Origin: Paenibacillus sp.
GTDB taxonomy: Bacteria; Bacillota; Bacilli; Paenibacillales; YIM-B00363
Assembly (NCBI RefSeq): GCF_031177825.1
Contig: NZ_JAPSKE010000037.1
Coordinates: 1 to 49,867, forward strand
Direction: 5' to 3'
DNA: 49,867 nucleotides
Position numbers and translations under genes: made by a program. Shown piece after piece: positions 1 through 8,272 of this stretch; positions within the stretch are counted from its first letter, which is position 1, and the number at the start of each line of letters is the position of its first letter. The notes beneath the pieces are model-generated. The model saw nothing but the letters and a program-made list of their open reading frames with translations. It ran no database searches and had not been told where the DNA came from.

Positions 1-38
1 GCAGGAGACCGCGGGTTCGAATCCCGTCGGCTCCGCCA
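1..38 (+). tRNA. tRNA-Asp, 3' part only (cut by window start)
   Basis: The window opens in the 3' half of the anticodon stem (GCAGG). A T arm (GCGGG-TTCGAAT-CCCGT), an acceptor strand CGGCTCC, discriminator G and an encoded CCA follow. The anticodon is outside the window. The 3' half and the G discriminator match bacterial tRNA-Asp by recall, so Asp is likely but not proven. Confidence 0.75.
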
Positions 39-46
39 TTTTTTAC

Positions 47-122
47 GGCTTGGTAGCTCAGTCGGTAGAGCAATGGACTGAAAATCCATGTGTCGGCGGT
101 TCGATTCCGTCCCAAGCCACCA
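47..122 (+). tRNA. tRNA-Phe (GAA)
   Basis: Complete 76-nt cloverleaf with acceptor GGCTTGG/CCAAGCC and encoded CCA. The anticodon loop CTGAAAA sits between ATGGA and TCCAT and gives anticodon GAA. It lies 8 nt after tRNA-Asp and 28 nt before tRNA-Tyr, so it is part of a tRNA cluster that extends to the left of the window. Confidence 0.97.
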
Positions 123-150
123 TTTTCAAAGCAATGTCGATTTACCCCAT

Positions 151-236
151 GGGGGATTAGCGAAGTGGCCAAACGCGGGAGACTGTAAATCTCTTCTCTT
201 ACGAGTTCGGTGGTTCGAATCCATCATCCCCCACCA
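151..236 (+). tRNA. tRNA-Tyr (GTA)
   Basis: 86-nt tRNA with a long variable arm typical of tRNA-Tyr, acceptor GGGGGAT/ATCCCCC and encoded CCA. The anticodon loop contains CTGTAAA, so the anticodon is GTA. It is the last gene of the tRNA cluster and a terminator follows. Confidence 0.96.
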
Positions 237-262
237 CCTTATCCGACCTACTTTAACAAAGC

Positions 263-298
263 AAAAGCGTTTCTTCTTTTAGAAGAAACGCTTTTTTT
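263..298 (+). terminator. Intrinsic terminator of the tRNA cluster, probably bidirectional
   Basis: A nearly perfect stem of about 15 bp (AAAAGCGTTTCTTCT against AGAAGAAACGCTTTT) is followed by a T run. An A-rich flank on the left lets it also end the minus-strand carbonic anhydrase transcript. Confidence 0.9.
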
Positions 299-300
299 CT

Positions 301-864
301 TTATTCGTCGTAACCGTTCACCAATACGTCGAGCTTACCGGTCTCCGGATGAATGATAAGGCCATGCACCGGAACGCCGGCGGGAAGCAGCGGATGGTTC
401 TTAATGATTTGTACGCTCTTCATAACGCCTTGCGTGACGTTGTCGAAGCCCGTGAGCCATCGTTCCAGATCGATGCCGCCGTTGCGGAGCGTCTGGATCG
501 TATTTTCGGGAACGCCGCTCGCCTTCGCTTTCTCGATGATGTTGCCCGCGTTCAATCCGGTCATGCCGCATTCATGGTGGCCGACGACGAACACTTCCGA
601 CGAATTGAGCTCGTACAATGCGACCAGGATGCTTCGCATAATGTTGCCGAACGGCTGGGTGACGATCGCTCCCGCATTGCGGATGATTTTCGCGTCCCCG
701 TTGCGCAGGTTCATCGCGCGCGGCAGCAGGTCGATGAGACGGGTGTCCATGCAGGTGAGAACGACCATCTTTTTGTCGGGGAATTTATCCGTCAAGTACT
801 GCTCATACTTCTTCTCCTCGACGAATTCCCGATTGTGCTCCAAGATCGATTCTAAATGATTCAT
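301..864 (-). CDS. Beta-class carbonic anhydrase
   Basis: Predicted cytoplasmic zinc enzyme of 187 aa that interconverts CO2 and bicarbonate. Visible zinc ligands and catalytic dyad are C38-M-D40-T-R42 (VLTCMDTR) and H96-x-x-C99 (GHHECGM), the beta-class pattern. The start chosen is the ATG at 864, preceded by GGAGGG six bases upstream; the frame is open 18 codons further but has no ribosome binding site there. It lies 25 nt downstream of the larA-like gene on the same strand, so the two are probably co-transcribed and end at the terminator at 263-298. It resembles the short YtiB-type enzymes of Bacillales. The substrate is inferred from the family. Confidence 0.93.
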   Translation of the reverse strand: MNHLESILEHNREFVEEKKYEQYLTDKFPDKKMVVLTCMDTRLIDLLPRAMNLRNGDAKIIRNAGAIVTQPFGNIMRSILVALYELNSSEVFVVGHHECGMTGLNAGNIIEKAKASGVPENTIQTLRNGGIDLERWLTGFDNVTQGVMKSVQIIKNHPLLPAGVPVHGLIIHPETGKLDVLVNGYDE

Positions 865-889
865 CTTTATCCCTCCACTCTGGAGAAGA

Positions 890-2155
890 TTATACTTGAA
901 AACCTCTGTCGTTGTCACGAGCTGAAAGGTCGGGGAACGTTAACGAAGCGCACGGCATCGCCGCCATGGACTCTCCGCGGCGCGCCGCTTCGTCGATCCA
1001 GAGCTGAAGATCGGACACCGTCCGGAAACCGAGCAATTCGGCTAACGGACGAGGGATGTCGGAGTAGAGAAATACTCGATGCTTCTGAAGCGCCCGATGC
1101 AGAATCCGCAGCTTATGGGCGCCGAGCACGAATCGCTCCTCTAGTTCGCGAACGGCGCGCTCGCGATCGATGCGCGTCTCGGCCCATTCTAGGAATGTGC
1201 CGTTCCCGTATAATTCCTGACACCGTGCGATGAGCAGAATACTGCCTCCGGGCTTCGCGAAGGCGGCGGCATTTTCTAACGACTTAATCGCTTGGTACAG
1301 CTGCATATCCTTCGGGTAGCCGCCCGCGGAGGCGACGACGACGTCGTACTTGCGTTCGCCGGAGATCAAGAACTGATCGCGAGCGAAGACGGCCCCTCGG
1401 CGATGCGCTTCCCCTGGATGACCCGCGAACGCGGCCAGCGCGCGACGTCGATGATCGGCGACCACGTTATAGAGGAAGTGGATCGGAACCATGGCGCACG
1501 CTTCTTCGATGTCGCGGTGCAGCGGGTTGTCGGCGAAACCGGGAACGGCGCGATACCGCTGCGACAACCCGTGATGCCGTTCGATCGAAGCGGCGGAGGC
1601 GACGCCCGGGAAGAGCGCCTTGCACCCGCCGGACAGGCCGACGAGTCGATGCGGCTCGATGTTGCCGGTGGCGATGCGAAGATCCGCTTCCGCTACCTTG
1701 CGGTTCAACTCGATCGGGGTGCCTAACGCGGTCGTGCCGACGAAGATACAGTCCTCCGAAGCGGCGGAATGATTCTCGACGAGCACTCGCTTGAACGCCG
1801 TTTCGCCGGCGATACCGAGCAGCTCGTCCGCGGTCTGGGCGCGGTGCGTCCCGAGCGCGACGACGACGCGGATTCGTTCGTCGGGTATGCCGCCCTCGTT
1901 CAGCGCGTCGAGCAGCAGCGAAAGGAACGACGCCGTCGGACTAAGGCGCGTGACATCACTGACGAGAATGACCGCGTCGCGCCGGCCCGCGGCCAGCTCC
2001 GGCAGCGACGGGGAGTCGATAGGCGAGCGAAGCGCCCGACGGAGCAACGCGTCCGCGTCGGCACCCTCGACGGCCGGGGTTCGGTACGAGAGGACCTCGG
2101 GCTCGGAGAACGGCCAGGTAACTGTCAATTCTTCGGTTCCGTAGGCGAATCGCAA
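890..2155 (-). CDS. larA: LarA-type nickel-dependent lactate racemase family protein (DUF2088)
   Basis: 421-aa protein. Characterised LarA enzymes interconvert D- and L-lactate with a nickel pincer cofactor tethered to a lysine. Residues matching the Lactiplantibacillus LarA catalytic set are visible: H104 (GTHRAQT), H169 (EPHRL), K179 (SGGCKALFPGV) and H194/H195. The start is a TTG at 2155 preceded by AAAGGAGG at 8 bases, the only good ribosome binding site in the region. None of the cofactor-making genes larB, larC or larE is in the window, so the real substrate (lactate or another 2-hydroxy acid) is open. It heads a two-gene minus-strand unit with the carbonic anhydrase and is divergent from the glycosyltransferase gene at 2251. 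Confidence 0.85.
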   Translation of the reverse strand: MRFAYGTEELTVTWPFSEPEVLSYRTPAVEGADADALLRRALRSPIDSPSLPELAAGRRDAVILVSDVTRLSPTASFLSLLLDALNEGGIPDERIRVVVALGTHRAQTADELLGIAGETAFKRVLVENHSAASEDCIFVGTTALGTPIELNRKVAEADLRIATGNIEPHRLVGLSGGCKALFPGVASAASIERHHGLSQRYRAVPGFADNPLHRDIEEACAMVPIHFLYNVVADHRRRALAAFAGHPGEAHRRGAVFARDQFLISGERKYDVVVASAGGYPKDMQLYQAIKSLENAAAFAKPGGSILLIARCQELYGNGTFLEWAETRIDRERAVRELEERFVLGAHKLRILHRALQKHRVFLYSDIPRPLAELLGFRTVSDLQLWIDEAARRGESMAAMPCASLTFPDLSARDNDRGFQV

Positions 2156-2250
2156 GGGACCAGCCTCCTTTTTCGATGGACCTAATTATTTCCGCTATTG
2201 GCGCAATCCATTCCGGGATACCCTACGAGTACGAAAAAGGGGGGATCGAC

Positions 2251-3195
2251 GTGCGTTACGCCATCGCGTTGTTGACCGCGCTCGGAACGGTTTACTGCTT
2301 AGTCCCGCCGATTCGCCTCGCCGCGATGCGCTGGGGGTTCGTGGATCGGCCCGCGCCTAGGAAAATTCACCGGACGCCGATCCCGCTCATGGGCGGAGTG
2401 GCGATCTTCTTAGGCTGCGTCGCGGCCTTCTATGCATTCATCGGTTGGACGCCGCTGACGGCGTCGATCGTCTACGGCGGCGGCGCGCTGATGGCCGTAG
2501 GGCTGGTCGACGACGCATACAAGACGAAGGGCAAGGAGTTCCCGGTATGGCCTCGTATCGTCGTCTATACGATCGTCTCCTCGATCCCGGTGTGGTTCGG
2601 CATCGAAATCGCGGGCGTCCGCTTCGGCGGCGAAGGCATGTGGATGTTCGGGGGCGGATGGAGCGTTCTTGCGACGATGTTGTGGGTGTTCGCTTTGATC
2701 AACATGATGAATTTCATCGACGGGGTCGACGGCTTGGCTTCCGGCATCGCGGTCATCTCTTCGCTCACGCTGCTGGCCGTGGCGCTGCTCAAGGGGCAGG
2801 GGCCGTCCGCGGCGGCGGCGGCGGTCGTCGCCGGAGCGGCGCTCGGCTTTCTGGCGTACAACTTCTACCCTGCGAAAATGTTCATGGGCGACGCCGGCGC
2901 GACCTTCCTCGGCTACGCGCTCGCCGTCATCGCGGTCGACGGGGCGTTCAAGAGCGCGGCGGCGCTGTCGCTGTTCGTGCCGCTGCTCGCGGTCGGCGTC
3001 CCGATTATGGATACGGCGATCGTATTTTCAAGAAGACTGCTCTCGGGCAAAGGGCTGCATCGTGCGGACAAGCTGCACACGCATCATAGCCTGCTCCACT
3101 GGGGGTTGAATCAGAGACAGACCGTCTCTTTCCTTTATTTGGTCGGGGCCGTATTTTCGCTCCTTTCGATCCTTTTGCTCTTAACCCTCGGTTGA
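2251..3195 (+). CDS. MraY/WecA/TagO-type undecaprenyl-phosphate sugar-1-phosphate transferase
   Basis: Polytopic membrane enzyme of 314 aa with about ten hydrophobic segments. Family motifs appear in order: LVDDAYKTKGKEF, NMMNFIDGVDGLASG, FYPAKMFMGDAGATFLGY, and a His-rich cytoplasmic loop (LHTHHSLLHWG). Enzymes of this type move a sugar-1-phosphate, usually GlcNAc-1-P, from a UDP-sugar to undecaprenyl phosphate to start teichoic acid or other surface-polymer synthesis (TagO/WecA role). The GTG at 2251 is preferred because AAAGGGGGG precedes it and the N-terminus then fits the family; an upstream in-frame ATG at 2176 has no ribosome binding site. The exact sugar is not readable from sequence. 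Confidence 0.9.
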   Translation: MRYAIALLTALGTVYCLVPPIRLAAMRWGFVDRPAPRKIHRTPIPLMGGVAIFLGCVAAFYAFIGWTPLTASIVYGGGALMAVGLVDDAYKTKGKEFPVWPRIVVYTIVSSIPVWFGIEIAGVRFGGEGMWMFGGGWSVLATMLWVFALINMMNFIDGVDGLASGIAVISSLTLLAVALLKGQGPSAAAAAVVAGAALGFLAYNFYPAKMFMGDAGATFLGYALAVIAVDGAFKSAAALSLFVPLLAVGVPIMDTAIVFSRRLLSGKGLHRADKLHTHHSLLHWGLNQRQTVSFLYLVGAVFSLLSILLLLTLG

Positions 3196-3198
3196 CTG

Positions 3199-3207
3199 TG
3201 CTACAAT
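3199..3207 (+). promoter_or_regulatory. Extended -10 promoter element for the PucR-type gene
   Basis: TG-C-TACAAT lies 32 nt before the start codon, right after the glycosyltransferase stop codon. No good -35 is present, as is usual for extended -10 promoters. Confidence 0.45.
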
Positions 3208-3238
3208 AAGGAAAAACGGACAGGCTGAGGAGACGAGG

Positions 3239-4261
3239 ATGGAACTGGAGCAGCTGCGGAGTAAACTAGAGACGATCTTCGGGAAGAAAGTAACGGCGCA
3301 GAAGGATCACGGAGAAGCGGTCCGGGGAGAGGCGTTCGCGGCCGCGGGCGCGACGCTCGTCGTCCACGGCGAACTGACGGCATCGGAACGAAAGCTGGTA
3401 GAGCTCTTGTTGGAAAACGGCCCCCGGCCCGAATCGAAGCCGGGAGGCGGCGGAACGGACGACGAGCGGCTGGCTGCGGCGCTGGCGGATTGGATCGTGG
3501 AGCGGCTGGAGCAGGGCGATCAAGACGCCGACTTGCCGGATTCGTTCGTGCGCTGGTCGATGCTTGTGGGATCGAAGGTGCCGCTGCTCGTCTACGGGGA
3601 TTATCCGGAGCGGCTGCCTTCAAGCTCCTACGCCGACCTGAAGAAGCTGCTGAAGACGTTCTTCGAGGCGGAGGTCGCGCTCATCCCGTTACATAATAAG
3701 ATGTGGTTGATTTTGGCGGACGCGTCGCTGTTGTCCGAAGAACGGGAAGGCGAGGAAGAGTCGGTCGAGGAGGCGCTGTCCGCGCTGGCGTCGGGCTTGC
3801 AGGATATGGCGGCCAGCGAATGGGTCGGCGAGTGTCATGTGGCGACGACGTACCCCTTTTCCCCGGCGGGTTCGCTCGTGCACACGGTCGCGACGCTGCG
3901 CGAGACGCTCGAGTTGGGGAGAAACTTTCGGCAATCCTCCAATATTCACTTGCCTTGGGAGCTGCGGCTCGAGACCTTGCTCGACGCGGTGCCGAAGCGG
4001 GCGAAGAACAGATTTCTGGAAGGCGTGCTGCGGCGCGCGGAGCCATCGTTCGATCCCGAGATGCTGCAGACGCTGGAAGCGTTCTTCACAGAGAACTGCA
4101 ACGTCAGCGATACCGCGAAGCGCTTATACATTCATCGGAATACGTTGTTGTACCGGCTCGACAAGTTCAAGCAAGAGACGGGCATGGACGTCCGGGACTT
4201 CGAACATGCGGTACTCGTGCGTTTGGCGCTTCTCTTGTATAAAGTAACGAAAAGGAAATAG
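3239..4261 (+). CDS. PucR/CdaR-type transcriptional regulator
   Basis: 340-aa protein. The last 60 residues carry the PucR-type helix-turn-helix (NVSDTAKRLYIHRNTLLYRLDKF), with a long tail rich in hydrophobic helices. The N-terminal 270 residues are a sensor-like region that I cannot assign to a known ligand domain. Members of this group control purine, sugar diacid or carbohydrate genes. The start ATG has TGAGGAG seven bases upstream. The msmX-type ATPase gene follows after 95 nt, so control of that gene is possible, but no operator is evident. Confidence 0.82.
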   Translation: MELEQLRSKLETIFGKKVTAQKDHGEAVRGEAFAAAGATLVVHGELTASERKLVELLLENGPRPESKPGGGGTDDERLAAALADWIVERLEQGDQDADLPDSFVRWSMLVGSKVPLLVYGDYPERLPSSSYADLKKLLKTFFEAEVALIPLHNKMWLILADASLLSEEREGEEESVEEALSALASGLQDMAASEWVGECHVATTYPFSPAGSLVHTVATLRETLELGRNFRQSSNIHLPWELRLETLLDAVPKRAKNRFLEGVLRRAEPSFDPEMLQTLEAFFTENCNVSDTAKRLYIHRNTLLYRLDKFKQETGMDVRDFEHAVLVRLALLLYKVTKRK

Positions 4262-4356
4262 ATTTTTTGTAAACCTTGTGCATAGTCGTCCTCCCCCGCC
4301 TGAGGTAGAATGAACATATCAAGTTTCAACAATATGTGTTAGGGGGACTACTGATC

Positions 4357-5475
4357 ATGGCAGGAGTACGCTTAGAGCACGTTTATAAAAAATACCCGGG
4401 TTCCGAAACAGCATCCGTTACCGATTTCCACTTGGACATCGCAGATAAAGAATTCTTGGTTCTCGTCGGTCCGTCCGGCTGCGGCAAATCTACGACGCTT
4501 CGTATGATCGCAGGCTTGGAAGAGATCTCGGAAGGCACGCTGTACATCGGCGACCGCGTCGTGAACGACGTCGCTCCGAAAGATCGCGATATCGCGATGG
4601 TATTCCAGTCCTACGCCCTCTACCCGCACATGAACGTATATCAAAACATGGCATTCGGCTTGAAGCTTCGGAAGTTCAAGAAAGCCGACATCGACAAGCG
4701 CGTCCGCGAAGCGGCGAAGATCCTCGACATCGAGCACTTGCTCGAGCGTAAGCCGAAGGCTCTCTCCGGCGGTCAGCGCCAACGTGTCGCCTTGGGCCGC
4801 GCGATCGTCCGCGAACCGCAAGTGTTCCTGATGGACGAACCGCTTTCCAACTTGGACGCGAAGCTCCGCGTACAGATGCGCGCCGAGATCTCGAAGCTGC
4901 ACAAGCGCCTCGAGACGACGGTCGTCTACGTAACGCACGACCAGACGGAAGCGATGACGATGGGCAGCCGGATCGTCGTTATGAAGGACGGCTTCATTCA
5001 GCAAGCCGCTACGCCGGAAGAAGTGTACAACTACCCGGTGAACATGTTCGTAGCAGGCTTCATCGGTTCGCCGTCGATGAACTTCATCCAAGGCAAGCTT
5101 GTCGATGAAAGCGGCGAAGTTCGCTTCAAGGCGAACGGCGTGAACGTGGTATTCCCGGAAGGCCGCGCGAAGACGCTTCGCGAGAAGGGTTACGTAGGGA
5201 AAGACGTCGTGTTCGGCGTTCGTCCGGAGGACATCCACCAAGAGCCGATCTTCCTCGAGGCGTCCCCGAACAGCATCGTGAACGCGAACGTCGAAGTCGC
5301 CGAGAACCTTGGTCACGAGATGTTCCTCTACCTCGCTGGCATCGGCACCGAGTCGATCATCGCTCGCGTCGACGGCCGTGCGGGCGTGAAGGAAGGTTCG
5401 AACCTCCGTCTCGCGTTCGACATGAACAAAGCGCACATCTTCGACAAGGAAACGGAAAAGAACGTATTCTTGTAA
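4357..5475 (+). CDS. msmX: MsmX/UgpC-type ABC transporter ATP-binding protein
   Basis: 372-aa ATPase of the carbohydrate uptake CUT1 class. Motifs in order are Walker A GPSGCGKST (residues 38-46), Q-loop FQSYALYPHM, signature LSGGQRQRVALGRA, Walker B FLMDEPLSNLDAK and switch His in VVYVTHDQTEAMTMG; a C-terminal TOBE/OB regulatory region covers about residues 235-372. No permease or binding-protein gene lies nearby, so it is probably a shared ATPase energising several sugar importers, as MsmX does in Bacillus. The ATG at 4357 has AGGGGG about 10 bases upstream; an in-frame GTG at 4336 lacks one. A terminator follows directly. Confidence 0.93.
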   Translation: MAGVRLEHVYKKYPGSETASVTDFHLDIADKEFLVLVGPSGCGKSTTLRMIAGLEEISEGTLYIGDRVVNDVAPKDRDIAMVFQSYALYPHMNVYQNMAFGLKLRKFKKADIDKRVREAAKILDIEHLLERKPKALSGGQRQRVALGRAIVREPQVFLMDEPLSNLDAKLRVQMRAEISKLHKRLETTVVYVTHDQTEAMTMGSRIVVMKDGFIQQAATPEEVYNYPVNMFVAGFIGSPSMNFIQGKLVDESGEVRFKANGVNVVFPEGRAKTLREKGYVGKDVVFGVRPEDIHQEPIFLEASPNSIVNANVEVAENLGHEMFLYLAGIGTESIIARVDGRAGVKEGSNLRLAFDMNKAHIFDKETEKNVFL

Positions 5476-5486
5476 GAATTTCGATA

Positions 5487-5520
5487 AAGAAGTCGTCCCG
5501 AGAGGGGCGACTTCTTTTTT
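5487..5520 (+). terminator. Intrinsic terminator after msmX
   Basis: Stem AAGAAGTCG-TCCC against GGGG-CGACTTCTT with a GAGA loop, followed by a T run. Confidence 0.9.
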
Positions 5521-5571
5521 ATATCCCGAGGCTCGCGTTCGCAAGAATGGTTCGACGCGGCCGCGGTTTGG

Positions 5572-5600
5572 TTGATTTCGCCATAGGTTTCCGATACGAT
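5572..5600 (+). promoter_or_regulatory. Sigma-A promoter of the hprK operon
   Basis: -35 TTGATT and -10 TACGAT are separated by exactly 17 bases. The -10 ends 42 bases before the hprK ATG. Confidence 0.75.
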
Positions 5601-5642
5601 GGGGAAAGAAGTCAACTGTGCGTAAATGGGAGACGTTCATCT

Positions 5643-6581
5643 ATGGCGAAAAAAGTGAAAGCGGCCGATCTGGTCAAACATTTCGGTCTGGAAGTGTTGG
5701 CCGGCGAGGACGGGCTGAAACGGCCGATCGCGGTTGCCGATCTGCATCGGCCGGGATTGGTGCTTGCAGGGTATTCGAATTACTACGCGAAGGAACGGGT
5801 GCAGCTGCTGGGCATGACGGAGCTGAGCTTCTTCGAGACGTTGTCGGAGAGCATGCGCCGCGAGCGGGCGGAGGTGCTATGTCAGGAAGAGACGCCGTGC
5901 CTGCTCGTGACGCGGGGCCTGGACGTGCCGCAAGAATTGATCGAGGCGGCGGAGACGCACGGCATTCCGCTGCTGCGCGGAACGATGACGACGACGATGT
6001 TCGCCAGCCGGTTGACGGGATATTTGGAAAACCGACTCGCCCCGTCGACGACGATTCACGGCGTATTGGTCGACATCTACGGCGTCGGCATGCTGATTAC
6101 CGGCACGAGTGGCATCGGGAAGAGCGAGACGGCGCTCGAGCTCGTGAAGCGCGGCCACCGGCTCGTCGCGGACGACGCGGTGGAAATTCGGCAGACGGCC
6201 GATAACGAGCTGCACGGCAACGCACCGGATCTCATCCGGCATCTGCTGGAAATTCGAGGCCTCGGCATCATTAACGTCATGACGTTGTTCGGCGCCGGCG
6301 CCGTGCGCAACTTCAAGAAAATTTCCGTCGTCGCGCGGCTGGAGAACTGGCAGCAGGACAAGCAATACGACCGTCTCGGTTTGGACGAAGAGAAGACCCG
6401 CATCATCGACACGGATCTGCCGCTCGTCACGATTCCGGTTCGTCCCGGACGAAATCTAGCGGTCATTATCGAGGTGGCGGCGATGAATTACCGGCTGAAG
6501 CGGATGGGCTACAACGCCGCGCAGCAGTTCACGAATCGCCTCACCGAGACGATCGCGGAAGACTTCGACGAGGTGGAATAA
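5643..6581 (+). CDS. hprK: HPr kinase/phosphorylase
   Basis: Bifunctional 312-aa enzyme that phosphorylates HPr and Crh on Ser46 and reverses the reaction, the sensor of carbon catabolite repression in Firmicutes. Walker A GTSGIGKS is at residues 154-161, followed by the acidic site LVADDAVE (174-181) and the HprK signature EIRGLGIINV (203-212). Length matches the family (about 310 aa). The ATG at 5643 is chosen because it gives the family N-terminus (MAKKVKAADLVKHF) and has GGGAGA upstream; the upstream extension would cross the promoter. First gene of hprK-lgt-ppaX-acyltransferase, the same order as in B. subtilis. Its likely substrate, the HPr/Crh protein at 23825, is also in the window. 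Confidence 0.97.
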   Translation: MAKKVKAADLVKHFGLEVLAGEDGLKRPIAVADLHRPGLVLAGYSNYYAKERVQLLGMTELSFFETLSESMRRERAEVLCQEETPCLLVTRGLDVPQELIEAAETHGIPLLRGTMTTTMFASRLTGYLENRLAPSTTIHGVLVDIYGVGMLITGTSGIGKSETALELVKRGHRLVADDAVEIRQTADNELHGNAPDLIRHLLEIRGLGIINVMTLFGAGAVRNFKKISVVARLENWQQDKQYDRLGLDEEKTRIIDTDLPLVTIPVRPGRNLAVIIEVAAMNYRLKRMGYNAAQQFTNRLTETIAEDFDEVE

Positions 6582-6597
6582 CGGAGGAGGACGGTTC

Positions 6598-7629
6598 ATG
6601 ATTCATTCATTGGCGCTGGACCCGATCGCGTTCGCGATCGGGCCGCTCACGGTACATTGGTACGGCATTATCCTCGGGACCGCGGCGCTGGTCGGTCTGG
6701 CGTTGGCCGTCCGAGAGGGCAAACGGTTCGGTATCATCCCGGACTTCTTCATGGACCTGCTGCTCATCGGCGTTCCGTCCTCCGTCATCGCCGCTCGGCT
6801 GTACTACGTAGCGTTCCGATGGCAGGATTACAAAGACGATCCGATCGCGATCTTTAAAATTTGGGAGGGCGGCATCGCCATCTACGGGGCGCTCATCGGC
6901 GCGTTGGTCGCGGGCTTCCTCTATATCCGGCGTAAGGGCTACAGCTTCTGGCGCATCGCGGATATTTGCGCGCCGAGCTTGATCGCCGGACAAGCGATCG
7001 GGCGTTGGGGCAACTTCGTGAACCAAGAAGCCTATGGCAGTCCGGTGACGGAAGGGTTCCTGCGCGACGCGCTGCATCTGCCGAACTTCATCGTCAATCA
7101 GATGTACATCGACGAAGTGTATCGACATCCTACGTTCCTTTATGAATCGGTATGGAACGTCGCCGGCCTGCTGCTGTTGTTCGGGCTGCGGCGGCTCCCG
7201 ATCGTCCGCTCCGGCGAGCTGCTGCTCGGATACTTCATCTGGTATTCGATCGGGCGGTTTTTCATCGAAGGGCTGCGGACGGATTCCTTGGCGTTCACGG
7301 GGCCGAAGTGGCTGGAAAATCTGCTCGAGGGGCTCTGGTCCCCGATGCTGCTTCTGGCCCCGCCGGGCAAGATGGATTACGGCAACATTCGCATTTCGCA
7401 GCTGGTGGCCGTCTTGCTCGTCATCGGCGCGATCGCCTTGATCTTCTACCGCCGGGCGGCGGGCTACGCGAAGGAACGATATTCGGACCCGATCGTGTCG
7501 ACGAAAGCGTCGGCGTCGGCACCGGCGGGCGCGCCCGAGACGGCGGCGCCGGCGTCGGCATCGGAGGAAGCGACTACGGAAGAGAGACGGGAGCGTAAGG
7601 AACCGCATGATCCGAACGGTACTGTTTGA
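6598..7629 (+). CDS. lgt: Prolipoprotein diacylglyceryl transferase
   Basis: Integral membrane enzyme of 343 aa that transfers diacylglycerol from phosphatidylglycerol to the lipobox cysteine of prolipoproteins. The Lgt signature GRWGNFVNQEAYG is present, with upstream GGIAIYGALIGA and downstream HPTFLYESVWN. About seven membrane segments are visible. It has an unusual Ala/Ser/Glu-rich C-terminal tail of about 45 residues after the last membrane helix, longer than in B. subtilis. GGAGGAGG precedes the ATG, 16 nt after hprK. The 3' end overlaps ppaX by 23 nt. A likely client, the lipoprotein at 49197, is in this window. Confidence 0.97.
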   Translation: MIHSLALDPIAFAIGPLTVHWYGIILGTAALVGLALAVREGKRFGIIPDFFMDLLLIGVPSSVIAARLYYVAFRWQDYKDDPIAIFKIWEGGIAIYGALIGALVAGFLYIRRKGYSFWRIADICAPSLIAGQAIGRWGNFVNQEAYGSPVTEGFLRDALHLPNFIVNQMYIDEVYRHPTFLYESVWNVAGLLLLFGLRRLPIVRSGELLLGYFIWYSIGRFFIEGLRTDSLAFTGPKWLENLLEGLWSPMLLLAPPGKMDYGNIRISQLVAVLLVIGAIALIFYRRAAGYAKERYSDPIVSTKASASAPAGAPETAAPASASEEATTEERRERKEPHDPNGTV

Positions 7630-8272
7630 TTTAGATGGCACGATCCTGGATACGAACGAGCTGATCTTTCGCTCCTTCGAGCACGCGTGGGAGCGGAAGG
7701 GCTGGCCGATGGTCACGCGCGAGCGGCTGACCCCGTACATGGGCGGGAAGCTGCACGACATGTTCCGCGAGACGGCGGGCGTAACGACCGACGAGGAGGT
7801 CGAGGAGCTGATCGGCTTGTACCGCGAGTACAACTGGGCGCATCACGACGAACTCGTTCAGGGCTTCCCGCACGCCCGCGAGGTGATGGCCGCGCTTCGG
7901 GCGGTCGGCGTGCGAATGGGCGTCGTTACGACGAAGATTCGCAAGACGTCGGAGATGGGGCTGGCGCTGTGCGGCATGGCGGAGTTTATCGAGACGATCG
8001 TCTCGCTCGACGACGTCGAGCACGCGAAGCCGCATCCGGAGCCGGTGCTGAAGGCGCTCGCCGCGATGGGCGTCGACGCGGAGACGGCGCTCATGGTCGG
8101 GGACAGCTCGGGAGATTTGCTGGCGGCTCGCGCGGCGGGCGTTCGGTCCGTCGCCGTCGGCTGGTCGATTAAGAGCAAGGAAGATCTGATGCGCTGCGAG
8201 CCGGACTATTGGATCGACGACATCAGAGAGCTGCTTGCCATCGTCGGCGTGGCGGAGGTCGAACGCGAATGA
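7607..8272 (+). CDS. ppaX: Pyrophosphatase PpaX (HAD family)
   Basis: 221-aa soluble HAD hydrolase. In Bacillus it removes the pyrophosphate made when HPr kinase dephosphorylates P-Ser-HPr. HAD motif I FDLDGTILDT, motif II VVTTK, motif III KPHPEP and motif IV VGDSSGDLLAARAAG are all present. The start overlaps the lgt 3' end by 23 nt, and the stop overlaps the next gene as ATGA, so translation is coupled. The PpaX name rests on length and on operon position right after hprK-lgt. Confidence 0.93.
   Translation: MIRTVLFDLDGTILDTNELIFRSFEHAWERKGWPMVTRERLTPYMGGKLHDMFRETAGVTTDEEVEELIGLYREYNWAHHDELVQGFPHAREVMAALRAVGVRMGVVTTKIRKTSEMGLALCGMAEFIETIVSLDDVEHAKPHPEPVLKALAAMGVDAETALMVGDSSGDLLAARAAGVRSVAVGWSIKSKEDLMRCEPDYWIDDIRELLAIVGVAEVERE

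Noticed and set aside
2176..2250. Upstream ATG start for the WecA/TagO-type gene
   Set aside because: No ribosome site and the extra 25 residues do not fit the family; GTG 2251 has AAAGGGGGG.
4372..5640. Long open frame antisense to msmX
   Set aside because: GC-rich codon bias opens antisense frames throughout this genome; the product has no motifs while the plus strand encodes a full ABC ATPase.
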